From positions 1 through 36,748 of the forward strand of contig JAISTC010000117.1 in assembly GCA_031272805.1 (NCBI GenBank): a stretch of 36,748 nt of DNA, given 5' to 3'. A program made the translations under genes and the position numbers. The stretch comes from Propionibacteriaceae bacterium. Its GTDB lineage: Bacteria; Actinomycetota; Actinomycetes; Propionibacteriales; Propionibacteriaceae. How positions within the stretch are numbered: the stretch's first letter is position 1; each line of letters opens with the position of its first letter. The notes under the pieces are model-generated. The model did no database searches, was not told the origin of the DNA, and saw only the letters and a program-made list of their open reading frames with translations. Shown here in pieces: positions 6,580-14,947 of the stretch.

Positions 6580-7194
6580 CTAGCCCAGCGTTTCGGCGGC
6601 CGCGTCCAGCAAGAGCGTGACCGAGGTCGCCCCCGGGTCCTGGTGGCCCGCGGAGCGCTCGCCCAGGTAGGACGCGCGGCCCTTGCGGGCGACCAGGGGG
6701 ATGGTGGCGTCACGCCCGGCGGCGCACGCCGCGGCGGCCGCCGCCAGCGCGGGGCCGGTTCCCGACCCCGCCGCCGCGTCGTAGGCGTCGACGGCCGGCG
6801 CCAGCGCGTCGACCATCGTCTTGTCGCCCACGACCGCCTTGCCCCGGGCCTGGATCCCCTCCAGCCCGGCGCGGAGCGCCGCGCCGAGGCCGGCGGCGTC
6901 CCCCTCCTCCGGCCAGGCCGCGCCCAGCCGGAGGAAGAACGTGCCGTACAGGGGGCCCGAGGCGCCGCCCACCGTGGAGACCAGCGTCATCCCGACCTTC
7001 TTGAGGTAGTCGCCCGGTGAGGCGAACCCCGTGACGTCGAGTTCCATGACCTTCTTCATGCCCCGGTCGAGGTTGGCGCCGTGGTCGGCGTCGCCGATCT
7101 GGGCGTCCAGGTCGATCAGGTACTGCTTGTTCTCCTCGATGAGGGCGGCGAAGCGGGCCGTCCAGCGGGCGGCGGCGGCGAGGTCGAGGGCCAT
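6580..7194 (-). CDS. dhaL: DhaL: nucleotide-binding subunit of PTS-dependent dihydroxyacetone kinase
   Basis: A 204-residue all-alpha subunit that holds ADP/ATP and passes phosphate to dihydroxyacetone bound on DhaK. The Mg-nucleotide motif DAQIGDADHGANLDRG (residues 30-45) supplies Asp30, Asp35 and Asp37. GGASGPLYG (about 76) and GDKTMVDAL (about 122) are the other family signatures. The length is normal for DhaL (about 210). ATG 7194 lies one base after the dhaK stop, so the two are translationally coupled. The phosphate donor is DhaM, downstream. Confidence 0.94.
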   Translation of the reverse strand: MALDLAAAARWTARFAALIEENKQYLIDLDAQIGDADHGANLDRGMKKVMELDVTGFASPGDYLKKVGMTLVSTVGGASGPLYGTFFLRLGAAWPEEGDAAGLGAALRAGLEGIQARGKAVVGDKTMVDALAPAVDAYDAAAGSGTGPALAAAAAACAAGRDATIPLVARKGRASYLGERSAGHQDPGATSVTLLLDAAAETLG

Positions 7195-7195
7195 G

Positions 7196-8197
7196 TCACC
7201 TCCCCCAGCGCAGCCCGGCAGTCTGGACGGGCGCGTCCCAGAGTTTGATCATCTCGTCGTCCGCCTTGAGCAGCGTGACCGAGCAGCCGGCCATCTCCAG
7301 GCTCGTGATGTACGGGCCGACCAGGCTCCGGGCGACGCGGACGCCGCTGGCCTCGAGGATCTTGGCGACCTCCGCGTACATCAGGTACAGCTCGATGAGC
7401 GGGGAGCCGCCCATGCCGTTGACGAACGCGATGACGTCCGCGCCGCGGAAGTCGAGGTCGGCCAGGATCGGCTCGACCAGCATGGCCGCGACCTCCTTGG
7501 CCGGGGCGACCGGGCGGCGTTCGCGGCCGGGCTCGCCGTGGATGCCGATGCCGACTTCCATCTCGTCGTCGCCCAGCTCGAAGATGGGGGAGCCCTTCTC
7601 CGGCGGGGTGCAGCTCGTCAGGGCCATGCCCATCGAGCGGCCGGCGCCGTTGACCCGGTGGGCCAGCGCGACGAGGCTCGCGAGATCCGCGCCGGACTCG
7701 GCGGCGGCGCCCACGATCTTCTCCAGGAGGACCGTCAGGCCGACGCCGCGGCGCCCGGCCGTGTACAGGGAGTCCTGGACGGCCACGTCGTCGTCGACGA
7801 CGACGGTCTCGACCGCCACGCCCGTCTCGGCGTTGGCAATCTCGGCGGCCATTTCGAAGTTCATGATGTCGCCGGTGTAGTTCTTCACGATGTGGAGGAC
7901 GCCGGCGCCGCCGTCGACCCCCTTCGTGGCCGCCAGGATCTGGTCCGGGACGGGCGACGTGAACACGGCGCCGGCGCAGGCCGCGTCGAGCATGCCGTAG
8001 CCGACGAAGCCGCCGTGCAGGGGCTCGTGGCCCGAGCCGCCGCCGGAGATGACGCCCACCTTGCCCTGGCGCGGCGCGTCCAGGCGGTAGACGACTTGGA
8101 GTTCGTGGTCGACTCGCACGATGTCGGAGTGCGCGAGTTCGAAGCCCACAAGGGAGTCATTGACGACAGCTGTGGCGTCGTTGATCAGCTTCTTCAT
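7196..8197 (-). CDS. dhaK: DhaK: dihydroxyacetone-binding subunit of dihydroxyacetone kinase
   Basis: A 333-residue subunit. The GGGSGHEPLHGGFVG loop (52-66, His57), NYTGD (106-110) and the substrate-binding His220 in VGIGIHGEPG identify DhaK, which binds dihydroxyacetone covalently as a hemiaminal for phosphorylation to DHAP. The start is ATG 8197 (MKKLINDATAVV), which matches the usual N-terminus of the family; the open frame continues far upstream but is antisense to the TIGR03960 gene there. It is the first gene of the operon. CAGACT seven bases before the ATG resembles the pre-ATG sequence of the MauE-like gene, so a leaderless start is possible. The promoter region is shared with the divergent gene at 8435 and contains a perfect palindromic repeat. 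Confidence 0.95.
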   Translation of the reverse strand: MKKLINDATAVVNDSLVGFELAHSDIVRVDHELQVVYRLDAPRQGKVGVISGGGSGHEPLHGGFVGYGMLDAACAGAVFTSPVPDQILAATKGVDGGAGVLHIVKNYTGDIMNFEMAAEIANAETGVAVETVVVDDDVAVQDSLYTAGRRGVGLTVLLEKIVGAAAESGADLASLVALAHRVNGAGRSMGMALTSCTPPEKGSPIFELGDDEMEVGIGIHGEPGRERRPVAPAKEVAAMLVEPILADLDFRGADVIAFVNGMGGSPLIELYLMYAEVAKILEASGVRVARSLVGPYITSLEMAGCSVTLLKADDEMIKLWDAPVQTAGLRWGR

Positions 8198-8300
8198 AGG
8201 GGCCAGTCTGTCAGGGCCGGTCACAGGCGGGGCAGGGGGGAGTGCGCGGACTTTTGCCCGCAGGCAGACTTCCGCCCTGGGATTTCGTGCAGGGGTGTGC

Positions 8301-8375
8301 CTGTCATCCTGAGCGCAGCGAAGGATCTCTTGCCTGGGTAGGTCGAGAGATCCTTCGCTGCGCTCAGGATGACAG
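8301..8375. repeat. Perfect 30-bp inverted repeat (GTCATCCTGAGCGCAGCGAA family)
   Basis: Arms 8301-8330 and 8346-8375 are exact inverted complements around a 15-base loop. The same arms occur at 14482-14511 and 14618-14647. The element lies in the 237-bp divergent gap between dhaK and the TIGR03960 gene. It could fold as a cruciform or stop transcription from either side, and it resembles REP-type repeats. The rest of the gap shows only weak promoter-like boxes. Confidence 0.8.
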
Positions 8376-8434
8376 AGGAAGGGGATGGCAAGGAGCGGGT
8401 TGACAGGACGTCCGCCGGGTAAGCTCGTCCGGCG

Positions 8435-10390
8435 ATGAACCGCGCGCGACCTGAATCCATCTTTCCCGCCCTGGAGCCGCTGCTGGGGCGGGTGAAGAAG
8501 CCCGTCCAGTACGTCGGCGGCGAGGTCAATTCCGTCGTCCAGGACTGGGACACCGCGCGGGTCCACTGGTGCCTGGCGTATCCCGACGCCTACGAGGTCG
8601 GCCAGCCGAACCAGGGCCTGGCGATCCTGTACGAGCTGCTGAACGAGCGGGACGGCATCCTGGCCGAGCGCACGTACGCCGTCTGGCCCGACCTGGCCGC
8701 GCTCCTGCGCGACCACCATCTCCCGCAGTTCTCGCTCGAGAGCCACTACCCCGTCCGCGCGTTCGACCTGCTCGGCGTGTCGTTGTCGACCGAGCTCGGC
8801 TACACGAACCTGCTCGAGCTCCTCGACCTGGCGGGCATCCCGCTCCACTCGGCCGACCGGACCGACGCCGACCCCCTCGTCATCGTCGGCGGCCACGTCG
8901 CCACCAACCCCGAGCCGATCGCGGACTTCATCGACGCCGCCGTCCTCGGCGACGGCGAGCAGGCCGTCCTCGACCTCTCCGCCCTGGTCGGCGACTGGCT
9001 GGACGCAGGGAAGCCGGGTGGGCGTGACGGCATTCTCACGACGCTGGCCCAGACGGGCCGGGTCTACGTGCCGCAGTTCTACGACGTCACGTACGCCGCC
9101 GACGGCGCGATCGCCGCGGTCTGCCCGACCGTGCCAGAGGCCCCCGCGCGCGTCCAGAAGTACGTCCTGACCAACCTCGACGCCTGGCCCTACCCGCGGC
9201 GTCCCCTGGTCCCCGTGGCGGAGACCGTCCACGAGCGCTACTCCGTCGAGATCTTCCGCGGCTGTACCCGCGGCTGCCGCTTCTGCCAGGCCGGGATGAT
9301 CACGCGGCCCGTCCGGGAGCGCTCGCTGGCCGCGATCGGCGCGATGGTCGACGACGGGCTGGAGGCCACCGGCCTCGAGGAGGTCGGCCTGCTGTCGCTG
9401 TCCAGCGCCGACCACACGGAAATCCGGGAGATCGCCCACGGCCTGGCCGACCGCTACGCCGGCACGAACGTGTCCCTCTCCCTCCCCTCGACGCGCGTCG
9501 ACGCGTTCAACGTCGACCTGGCCAACGAGCTGGCCCGCAACGGCCGCCGCTCCGGCCTGACGTTCGCGCCCGAGGGCGGCTCCGAGCGCATGCGCCGCGT
9601 CATCAACAAGAACGTCGACGAGGCCGACCTCCTGGCCACGGTCGAGACGGCCTTCGCGGCGGGCTGGCGCCAGGTCAAGCTGTACTTCATGTGCGGGCTG
9701 CCGACCGAGCAGGACGAGGACGTGCTCGCCATCGCGGACCTAGCGTGCCGCGTCATCGAGACGGGCCGACGGGTCACAGGGTCGCGTGACGTCGGCTGCA
9801 CGATCTCGATCGGCGGCTTCGTGCCCAAGCCCCACACGCCCTTCCAGTGGGCCGCGCAGGCCCCGGCCGAGGTGGTGGACCGGCGGGAGCGGGCGCTGAA
9901 GGACCTGGTCCGGTCGAACCGGCGCTACGGCCGGGCCATCGGCGTGCGCTACCACGACGGCAAGCCCGGCCTGATCGAGGGCCTCCTGGCCCGCGGCGAC
10001 CGGCGCGTCGGCCGCGTCATCGAGGCGGTCTGGCGCGACGGCGGCCGCTTCGACGGCTGGAGCGAGTTCTTCGACTTCGACCGCTGGGTCCGGGCCTGCG
10101 CGGCCGAGCTGGGCCCGCTCGGCGTCGGGCTCGACTGGTACACGGTCCGGGAACGCGACTGGGCCGAGGTCCTGCCCTGGGACCACCTCGATGTCGGCGT
10201 GGACCGCGACTGGCTGTGGGACGACTGGCTGGAGGCGCGGGGCCAGGTCACGGTGCCCGATTGCCGCTGGGCGGGCTGCGCCGACTGCGGCGTCTGTGAC
10301 GGGTTGGGCGTCGACATCGAGATCGGGCCGAGCGGCCGGCCGCTGGTCCCCGTCACGCTCCGGCGGAAGCTGGGGGTGGCCCATGTCTAG
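8435..10390 (+). CDS. TIGR03960-family B12-binding-like radical SAM protein
   Basis: A 651-residue protein. The N-terminal ~200 residues form a cobalamin-binding-like fold. The radical SAM core follows with FRGCTRGCRFCQAG, a CxxxCxxC cluster site at Cys277, Cys281 and Cys284. Later blocks include SLPSTRVDAF, FAPEGGSERMRR and YFMCGLPTE. The C-terminal part has a second Cys group (CRWAGCADCGVCDG, about 610-623) that probably binds another cluster or zinc. This is the conserved TIGR03960 family, nearly always followed by TIGR03936, as here, and often near RNase E/G. Its reaction is not established. The start at ATG 8435 lies nine bases after TAAGCT, again suggesting a short or absent leader. Confidence 0.88.
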   Translation: MNRARPESIFPALEPLLGRVKKPVQYVGGEVNSVVQDWDTARVHWCLAYPDAYEVGQPNQGLAILYELLNERDGILAERTYAVWPDLAALLRDHHLPQFSLESHYPVRAFDLLGVSLSTELGYTNLLELLDLAGIPLHSADRTDADPLVIVGGHVATNPEPIADFIDAAVLGDGEQAVLDLSALVGDWLDAGKPGGRDGILTTLAQTGRVYVPQFYDVTYAADGAIAAVCPTVPEAPARVQKYVLTNLDAWPYPRRPLVPVAETVHERYSVEIFRGCTRGCRFCQAGMITRPVRERSLAAIGAMVDDGLEATGLEEVGLLSLSSADHTEIREIAHGLADRYAGTNVSLSLPSTRVDAFNVDLANELARNGRRSGLTFAPEGGSERMRRVINKNVDEADLLATVETAFAAGWRQVKLYFMCGLPTEQDEDVLAIADLACRVIETGRRVTGSRDVGCTISIGGFVPKPHTPFQWAAQAPAEVVDRRERALKDLVRSNRRYGRAIGVRYHDGKPGLIEGLLARGDRRVGRVIEAVWRDGGRFDGWSEFFDFDRWVRACAAELGPLGVGLDWYTVRERDWAEVLPWDHLDVGVDRDWLWDDWLEARGQVTVPDCRWAGCADCGVCDGLGVDIEIGPSGRPLVPVTLRRKLGVAHV

Positions 10391-11072
10391 GCAGCCCCCC
10401 GTCCAGCAGCCGCCGCCGGTCCAGAAGCTCTGGGTCCGCTACGCCAAGCGCGGCGTCGGCCGGTTCGCCTCCCACCGGGACTTCGCCCGGGCGTTCGAGC
10501 GGGCCCTGCGGCGCGCGCACGTGCCGATGGCCTACTCCTCGGGCTTCAACCCGCACCCCCGGATCAGTTGGGCCAACCCCGCCCCCACGGGCGCCGAGTC
10601 CGAATCCGAGTACGTCGAGATCGGGCTGGCAGAAGCGGTCGAGCCGGGCGAGCTGGCCGCCGCGCTGGGTGCGGCGTTCCCGCCCGGTTTCGCCGTCGTC
10701 GCCGTCGGCCCGGCCGGGCCGAGCCTGATGGCGGACCTGGAGGCGTCGGAGTGGGAGGTCACGCTGGGGGCGGCCGGCGCGGTCGACCTGGCTGACGCCG
10801 TGGCCCGGTTCCTGGCGGCGGACGAGGCGCTCGTGACGCGGGAGACCAAGAATGGCCCGCGCACCTTCGACGCCCGGGCCGCCGTCGTCACGCTCGAGGC
10901 CGCCCCGCCGGGCCTCCACGCCGTGCTCCGCCACACCGTGCCGCTGGTCCGCCCCGACGACCTCGTGACGGCCCTGGCCCAGTTCGGCGTGACCCCGCCG
11001 GACGCCCCGTTGACCCAGCGCCTGGCGCAAGGCCGCCTGATCGGAACCCAGGTACTGGATCCGCTGGTTTGA
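10383..11072 (+). CDS. TIGR03936-family radical-SAM-associated protein (DUF2344)
   Basis: A 229-residue protein. KLWVRYAKRGVGRFASHRDF near residues 15-34 and MAYSSGFNPHPRISW (about 50-64) are the hallmarks of the DUF2344/TIGR03936 family, the constant partner of TIGR03960. ATG 10383 lies inside the end of the upstream gene (8-base overlap), so the two are translationally coupled and the proteins probably act together. The role is unknown; the fused form in some bacteria supports a complex. A long upstream open frame in this phase is not coding. Confidence 0.88.
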   Translation: MSRQPPVQQPPPVQKLWVRYAKRGVGRFASHRDFARAFERALRRAHVPMAYSSGFNPHPRISWANPAPTGAESESEYVEIGLAEAVEPGELAAALGAAFPPGFAVVAVGPAGPSLMADLEASEWEVTLGAAGAVDLADAVARFLAADEALVTRETKNGPRTFDARAAVVTLEAAPPGLHAVLRHTVPLVRPDDLVTALAQFGVTPPDAPLTQRLAQGRLIGTQVLDPLV

Positions 11073-11098
11073 TAGGCGCTAGCATGTGATCGTCATAC
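11069..11098 (+). promoter_or_regulatory. Possible promoter of the relB-yafQ pair
   Basis: TTGATA at 11069-11074 overlaps the stop codon of the previous gene and is followed after 18 bp by TCATAC at 11093-11098. AGGAGGAG precedes ATG 11116. The -10 match is mediocre. RelB-type antitoxins usually repress their own promoter; I see no clear operator palindrome. Confidence 0.3.
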
Positions 11099-11115
11099 GT
11101 TCGTAGGAGGAGACC

Positions 11116-11400
11116 ATGGCCAAAGACGCTCTGATCCAGGTGCGCACCAGCCTCGCGCTCAAGCAGGAGGCCGATTCGCTGTTCGAGTCGTTGGGCTTGG
11201 ACACTCCGACCGCCGTGCGCATGTTTCTCACCCGCGCGACCAGACTCGGCGAACTGCCGTTCCCCGTGACGCGAGTTCCCAACAAGGAAACGCAACGCGC
11301 GATTGAGGACGCCATCGCCGGCGGCAATGTGATGGGGCCGTACGATACGGCCGCCGACCTGATCGCGGCCGCCCTCGCCGGTGCAGACGACGATGCCTAA
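11116..11400 (+). CDS. RelB/DinJ-family antitoxin
   Basis: A 94-residue protein. The N-terminal half (about 6-50, with VRTSLALKQEADSLFESLGL and AVRMFLTRAT) is the ribbon-helix-helix dimerisation and DNA-binding domain of RelB/DinJ antitoxins. The acidic, Ala-rich C-terminus would wrap the toxin. The strong ribosome site AGGAGGAG stands before ATG 11116. The toxin gene overlaps its last 8 bases. By analogy with DinJ-YafQ it neutralises the toxin and represses the operon. Confidence 0.88.
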   Translation: MAKDALIQVRTSLALKQEADSLFESLGLDTPTAVRMFLTRATRLGELPFPVTRVPNKETQRAIEDAIAGGNVMGPYDTAADLIAAALAGADDDA

Positions 11401-11665
11401 GCTGACGCAGAGCCCGCGCATGGCGGCCGACATCCGCCGTGTGGCTCGGCGCGGCGCCGACTTGACCGCGCTGGACGCGGCCCTCACCTTGCTCCGGGAT
11501 GGCGACGACGTCCCCTCGTCCTACCGTGACCACGCCCTCCAAGGTCGATGGGGCGGCTGCCGCGAGTTCCACATCGAAGACGACTGGCTCCTGATCTACC
11601 GAGTGGCAACGAAGACGGGCGACATCATGGCGATCCGCACGGGCACGCACGAGGACCTGTTCTAG
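11393..11665 (+). CDS. YafQ-family mRNA interferase toxin
   Basis: From ATG 11393 the protein has 90 residues, the size of YafQ (92). The whole E. coli YafQ catalytic set appears in order: YRDHALQGRW, then FHIEDDWLLIY, then RTGTHEDLF at the end, giving the His, His, Asp-Asp/Trp and final His positions used for ribosome-dependent mRNA cleavage. An in-frame GTG at 11381 would add four residues but lacks a ribosome site. The 8-base overlap with the antitoxin gene couples translation. No sign of decay, so the pair is probably active. Confidence 0.88.
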   Translation: MPKLTQSPRMAADIRRVARRGADLTALDAALTLLRDGDDVPSSYRDHALQGRWGGCREFHIEDDWLLIYRVATKTGDIMAIRTGTHEDLF

Positions 11666-11924
11666 ACCTGTGGAGTCCTCAACTTTGTGTTGATGGTCTG
11701 GGCGGGGGTGGCCCTCGGATTGGGGGGCGTGTGCCATACTTGTCGGCAGGTGAGGCCCGCTACCGGTGGGCTTCCCCGGTCCGATGCGGAGTCGGCCAGA
11801 CCGCGACCTCAGTGGGATGACTGCGGCGGCTGATGTACGGCGAACCGGGACACCGAAGGCTTTGTGTAGACGGGTTCGCCCGTGCGCACTTCGATTCCAG
11901 CCCGAGGCTGGTGAAGGAGCAGAC

Positions 11925-14468
11925 ATGCTCGATGAAGAAACTCAAGTTCTAGCTTCTGACGTCGCCGACGCGCCCGCGCCGCGCCGCCGCCGGACCGCCA
12001 AGGCCGCCGAGGCGGAGTCGGTCCCCGCCGCCGAGCCGGCCGCCGAGGCCGCGCCCAAGACGACCCGCCGCCGCAAGGCTGCCGCCGACGCCGCCACTGA
12101 GGCGCCGGCCGCGCCCGAGGCCAAGCCGGAGGCCGCGGCGGCCGAGGCCAAGCCGGAGGCCGCGGCGGCCGAGGCCAAGCCCGCGCGCCGGACCCGGCGC
12201 AAGGCCGCCGACGCCGACGCCGCGCCCGCCGAGGCCCAGGCTTCCGCCACGTCCGCCGACGTCACGCCCGCCGCCGACGCCGCGCCTGTCGCGGAAGCCG
12301 CGCCCAGTCCGAGCGCCCGCCGCCGGTCGCGCCGGGGCGGCGCCGCCGCCGAGGCCGCTCAACCCGCCCAACCCACCGCCGCGCCCGAGGCGCCCGAGGC
12401 CCCTGCCGCGCCTGCCGCCGCCGCTCCCGCGGCCGCCGCACCGGCCGAGGCCCCGGCCCGCCGCTCGCGCCGCCGGACGGCCGCCGCGCCCGCCGAGACC
12501 CCGGCCCCCGCCGAGACCCCGGCCCCCGCCGAGGCCGCTGCGCCCGCCGAGGCCGCGCCCGCGCGTGACGGGGCGGCCGACGCCATCGGCGAGGCCCTCC
12601 AGGAACTGTCCCAGACTTCCCGCGGCCGCTCCGGCCGCAACCGCCGCCACCGCTCGGCCGAGGCCCTCGACGACCTGGCCGCCGCCATCGCGGGCGCGCC
12701 CGCCGAGGCCGGCCCAGCCGAGGACCACGAGGACGAGGGCGACGACGACTCCGAGGCGGGCCGCCGCCGGCGCCGCCGCCGGGGTGGCCGCCGCCACCGC
12801 CGCGGCGAGGGCGGCGACGCGGCCGAAACCCAGGATGCCGGCGCCGCCGACGTGGCCGAGAAGCCCGCCGCCGACGCCGACAACGACACCGACCCCCACC
12901 GCCGGCGCCGGCGCCGCCGCCGCCGGGGCGAGGACTCGGGCGATGCGGCCGAGGACGGCGTCGAGGTCGTCGTCCGGGTGCGCGAACCGCGCTCCCAGAC
13001 CTCGGCCAACGACGCCGTGACCGGCATCGAGGGCTCGACTCGGCTGGAGGCCAAGCGCCAGCGCCGCCGCGAGGGCAGGGCCGCTTCCCGCCGCCGCGCG
13101 CCGATCCTGTCCGAGGCCGAGTTCTTGGCCCGGCGCGAGTCGGTCAAGCGGACGATGGTCATCCGCCAGTCCGAGGGCTACTCCCAGATCGGCGTCCTCG
13201 AAGACGGCATCCTGGTCGAGCACTACGTCGACCGCGCCGAGGCCACCTCGCTCATCGGCAACGTCTACCTGGGCCGCATCCAGAACGTCCTGCCCAGCAT
13301 GGAGGCCGCGTTCGTCGACATCGGCCGCGGCCGCAACGCCGTCCTGTTCGCCGGCGAGGTCGACTGGGAGTCGCTCGGCGCCGAGGGCAAGGAGCGCAAG
13401 GTCGAGGAGGTCTTCACGTCCGGCCAGGCCATCCTCGTCCAGGTCACGAAGGACCCGATCGGCGCCAAGGGCGCCAGGCTGACGTCCCACATCTCGATCC
13501 CGGGCCGCTACGTCGTCTACGCGCCGGGCGGGCATCTCTCCGGCATCTCGCGCAAGCTGGCCGACCAGGAACGCAACCGCCTCAAGTCGATCCTCGACGA
13601 CATCGTCGGCAACGACGCCTCCGTCATCATCCGGACGGCGGCCGAGGGCGCGTCGACGGACGAGCTGATCCACGACATCAACCGACTCAAGGCCCAGTGG
13701 GAGGTCATCGAGAAGAAGGCCGCCAAGGGCCAGGCGCCCCAGCTCCTGTACTCGGAGCCGGACCTGACGATGCGGATCGTGCGCGACCTGTTCACGGAGG
13801 ACTTCGCCGAACTCGTGGTCGACGGCGACGGCTCCCTGACCGACGCGTTCGACACGGTCGAGGCGTATGTGCAGCACGTGGCGCCGACGCTGGCCGGCCG
13901 CGTCCAGCGCTGGGACAAGTCGAAGGGCGACCTGTTCGCCCAGTACCGGATCGACGAGCAGATCGCCAAGGCGCTCGACCGCAAGGTCCACCTGCCCTCC
14001 GGCGGCACCTTGATCATCGACCGGACCGAGGCGATGACGGTCATCGACGTCAACACGGGCAAGTTCACGGGCGCGGGCGGGACGCTGGAGGCGACCGTGA
14101 CGTCGAACAACCTGGAGGCCGCGGAGGAGATCGTCCGGCAACTGCGGTTGCGCGACATCGGCGGCATCATCGTGATCGACTTCATCGACATGGTCCTGCC
14201 CGCCAACCGCGAACTGCTGTTGAAGCGGCTGGTCGAGTGCCTGTCGCGGGACCGGACGCGCCACCAGGTCTCGGAGGTCACGTCGCTCGGGCTCGTGCAG
14301 ATGACGCGCAAGCGGGTCGGCACGGGGCTGGCCGAGGCGTTCACGACGCCCTGCGACCACTGCGGCGGCCTCGGCTACCACCGCTCCACCGAGCCGATCG
14401 CCCACCCCACTGCCCCCGACGGCGGCGACCGCCAGCGCCACAGCAAGCGCGGCCGCAACAAGGACTGA
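11925..14468 (+). CDS. rne: Ribonuclease E/G
   Basis: An 847-residue endoribonuclease of mRNA decay and rRNA processing. Residues 1-~400 are disordered: Ala/Pro/Glu-rich with Arg-rich blocks, including two exact 27-bp repeats at 12117-12170. An S1 RNA-binding domain follows (about 414-475, GNVYLGRIQNVLPSMEAAFV). In the RNase H-like/DNase I-like core, Asp708 (VIDVNTGKFTG) and Asp752 (VIDFIDM) match the Mg-binding aspartates Asp303 and Asp346 of E. coli RNase E. CDHCGGLG (Cys810, Cys813) is the zinc link. Only about 30 residues follow, so the scaffold is N-terminal rather than C-terminal, as in other actinobacterial RNase E proteins. The start is ATG 11925 after AAGGAG. The 259-bp leader is long and has a possible extended -10 (TGTGCCATACT, 11731-11741), but I see no gene in it. 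Confidence 0.92.
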   Translation: MLDEETQVLASDVADAPAPRRRRTAKAAEAESVPAAEPAAEAAPKTTRRRKAAADAATEAPAAPEAKPEAAAAEAKPEAAAAEAKPARRTRRKAADADAAPAEAQASATSADVTPAADAAPVAEAAPSPSARRRSRRGGAAAEAAQPAQPTAAPEAPEAPAAPAAAAPAAAAPAEAPARRSRRRTAAAPAETPAPAETPAPAEAAAPAEAAPARDGAADAIGEALQELSQTSRGRSGRNRRHRSAEALDDLAAAIAGAPAEAGPAEDHEDEGDDDSEAGRRRRRRRGGRRHRRGEGGDAAETQDAGAADVAEKPAADADNDTDPHRRRRRRRRRGEDSGDAAEDGVEVVVRVREPRSQTSANDAVTGIEGSTRLEAKRQRRREGRAASRRRAPILSEAEFLARRESVKRTMVIRQSEGYSQIGVLEDGILVEHYVDRAEATSLIGNVYLGRIQNVLPSMEAAFVDIGRGRNAVLFAGEVDWESLGAEGKERKVEEVFTSGQAILVQVTKDPIGAKGARLTSHISIPGRYVVYAPGGHLSGISRKLADQERNRLKSILDDIVGNDASVIIRTAAEGASTDELIHDINRLKAQWEVIEKKAAKGQAPQLLYSEPDLTMRIVRDLFTEDFAELVVDGDGSLTDAFDTVEAYVQHVAPTLAGRVQRWDKSKGDLFAQYRIDEQIAKALDRKVHLPSGGTLIIDRTEAMTVIDVNTGKFTGAGGTLEATVTSNNLEAAEEIVRQLRLRDIGGIIVIDFIDMVLPANRELLLKRLVECLSRDRTRHQVSEVTSLGLVQMTRKRVGTGLAEAFTTPCDHCGGLGYHRSTEPIAHPTAPDGGDRQRHSKRGRNKD

Positions 14469-14481
14469 GCGCCCTCTTTTC

Positions 14482-14647
14482 TGTCATCCTGAGCGCAGCG
14501 AAGGATCTCTCCGGTGCCGGAGAGATCCTTCGCTTGTCTTCCCCTCTGCTTGTCATCCCGACGGAAGTCGGGATCTTGAGCCGTGGTGCGCAGCGCAGGA
14601 TCTCGACCCGGCGACGGAGAGATCCTTCGCTGCGCTCAGGATGACAG
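14482..14647. repeat. Cluster of palindromic repeats after rne
   Basis: A full repeat arm at 14482-14511 and its exact inverse at 14618-14647 enclose a partial arm (about 14519-14533) and one GTCATCCCGACGGAAGTCGG unit (14551-14570, running on to GGATCTT). The arms are the same sequence as those at 8301-8375, here separated by an insertion of the second repeat family. The region may terminate rne transcription. rplU and rpmA, often found after rne, are not here. Confidence 0.75.
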
Positions 14648-14692
14648 AGGGCTGCACTCAGGATGACTGAGCAGACAGAATGTCGGGAATAC

Positions 14693-14721
14693 TTGACAGA
14701 ACGGCGTTGATCCTTTACCTT
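14693..14721 (+). promoter_or_regulatory. Promoter of the XRE regulator-membrane protein pair
   Basis: A consensus TTGACA at 14693-14698 and TACCTT at 14716-14721 are separated by exactly 17 bp. A ribosome site GAAGGAGG (14729-14736) and ATG 14744 follow. This is the clearest promoter in the window. Confidence 0.65.
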
Positions 14722-14743
14722 ATGTCGTGAAGGAGGCAAAACG

Positions 14744-14947
14744 ATGCCCAAGAATCTCCGGCTCAAGTCCGCCCGGGCCGCCAAGGACCTGTCGCAACAG
14801 GAACTGGCCGACCGGGTAGGCGTATCGCGCCAAACCATCAACGCCGTGGAACAGGGGGACTACAACCCGACCATCCGGCTGTGCGTGGCAATCTGCCGCG
14901 CTGTGGACAAGACCCTCGACGAACTCTTCTGGGAGGACTACTCATGA
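14744..14947 (+). CDS. Small XRE-family transcriptional regulator
   Basis: A 67-residue protein that is essentially one Cro/C1 helix-turn-helix: LRLKSARAAKDLSQQELADR, then VGVSRQTINAVEQGDYNPT and LDELFW. This is the YozG-like minimal class typically co-transcribed with a membrane-protein gene. GAAGGAGG precedes ATG 14744, and the stop overlaps the next start as ATGA, so the two are coupled. It probably controls its own promoter, where TTGACA-N17-TACCTT is visible, but no clear operator repeat was found. Confidence 0.9.
   Translation: MPKNLRLKSARAAKDLSQQELADRVGVSRQTINAVEQGDYNPTIRLCVAICRAVDKTLDELFWEDYS

Noticed and set aside
11666-11924. tRNA- or riboswitch-like structure upstream of rne (GGGTTCGCCC and TTCGATTCC segments)
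   Set aside because: The segments do not fall into tRNA arm spacing and no acceptor stem could be found; I call it only an untranslated leader.
11949-14441. An 830-residue minus-strand frame opposite RNase E
   Set aside because: Shadow of the rne coding sequence; Gly/Ala/Arg-rich without motifs.
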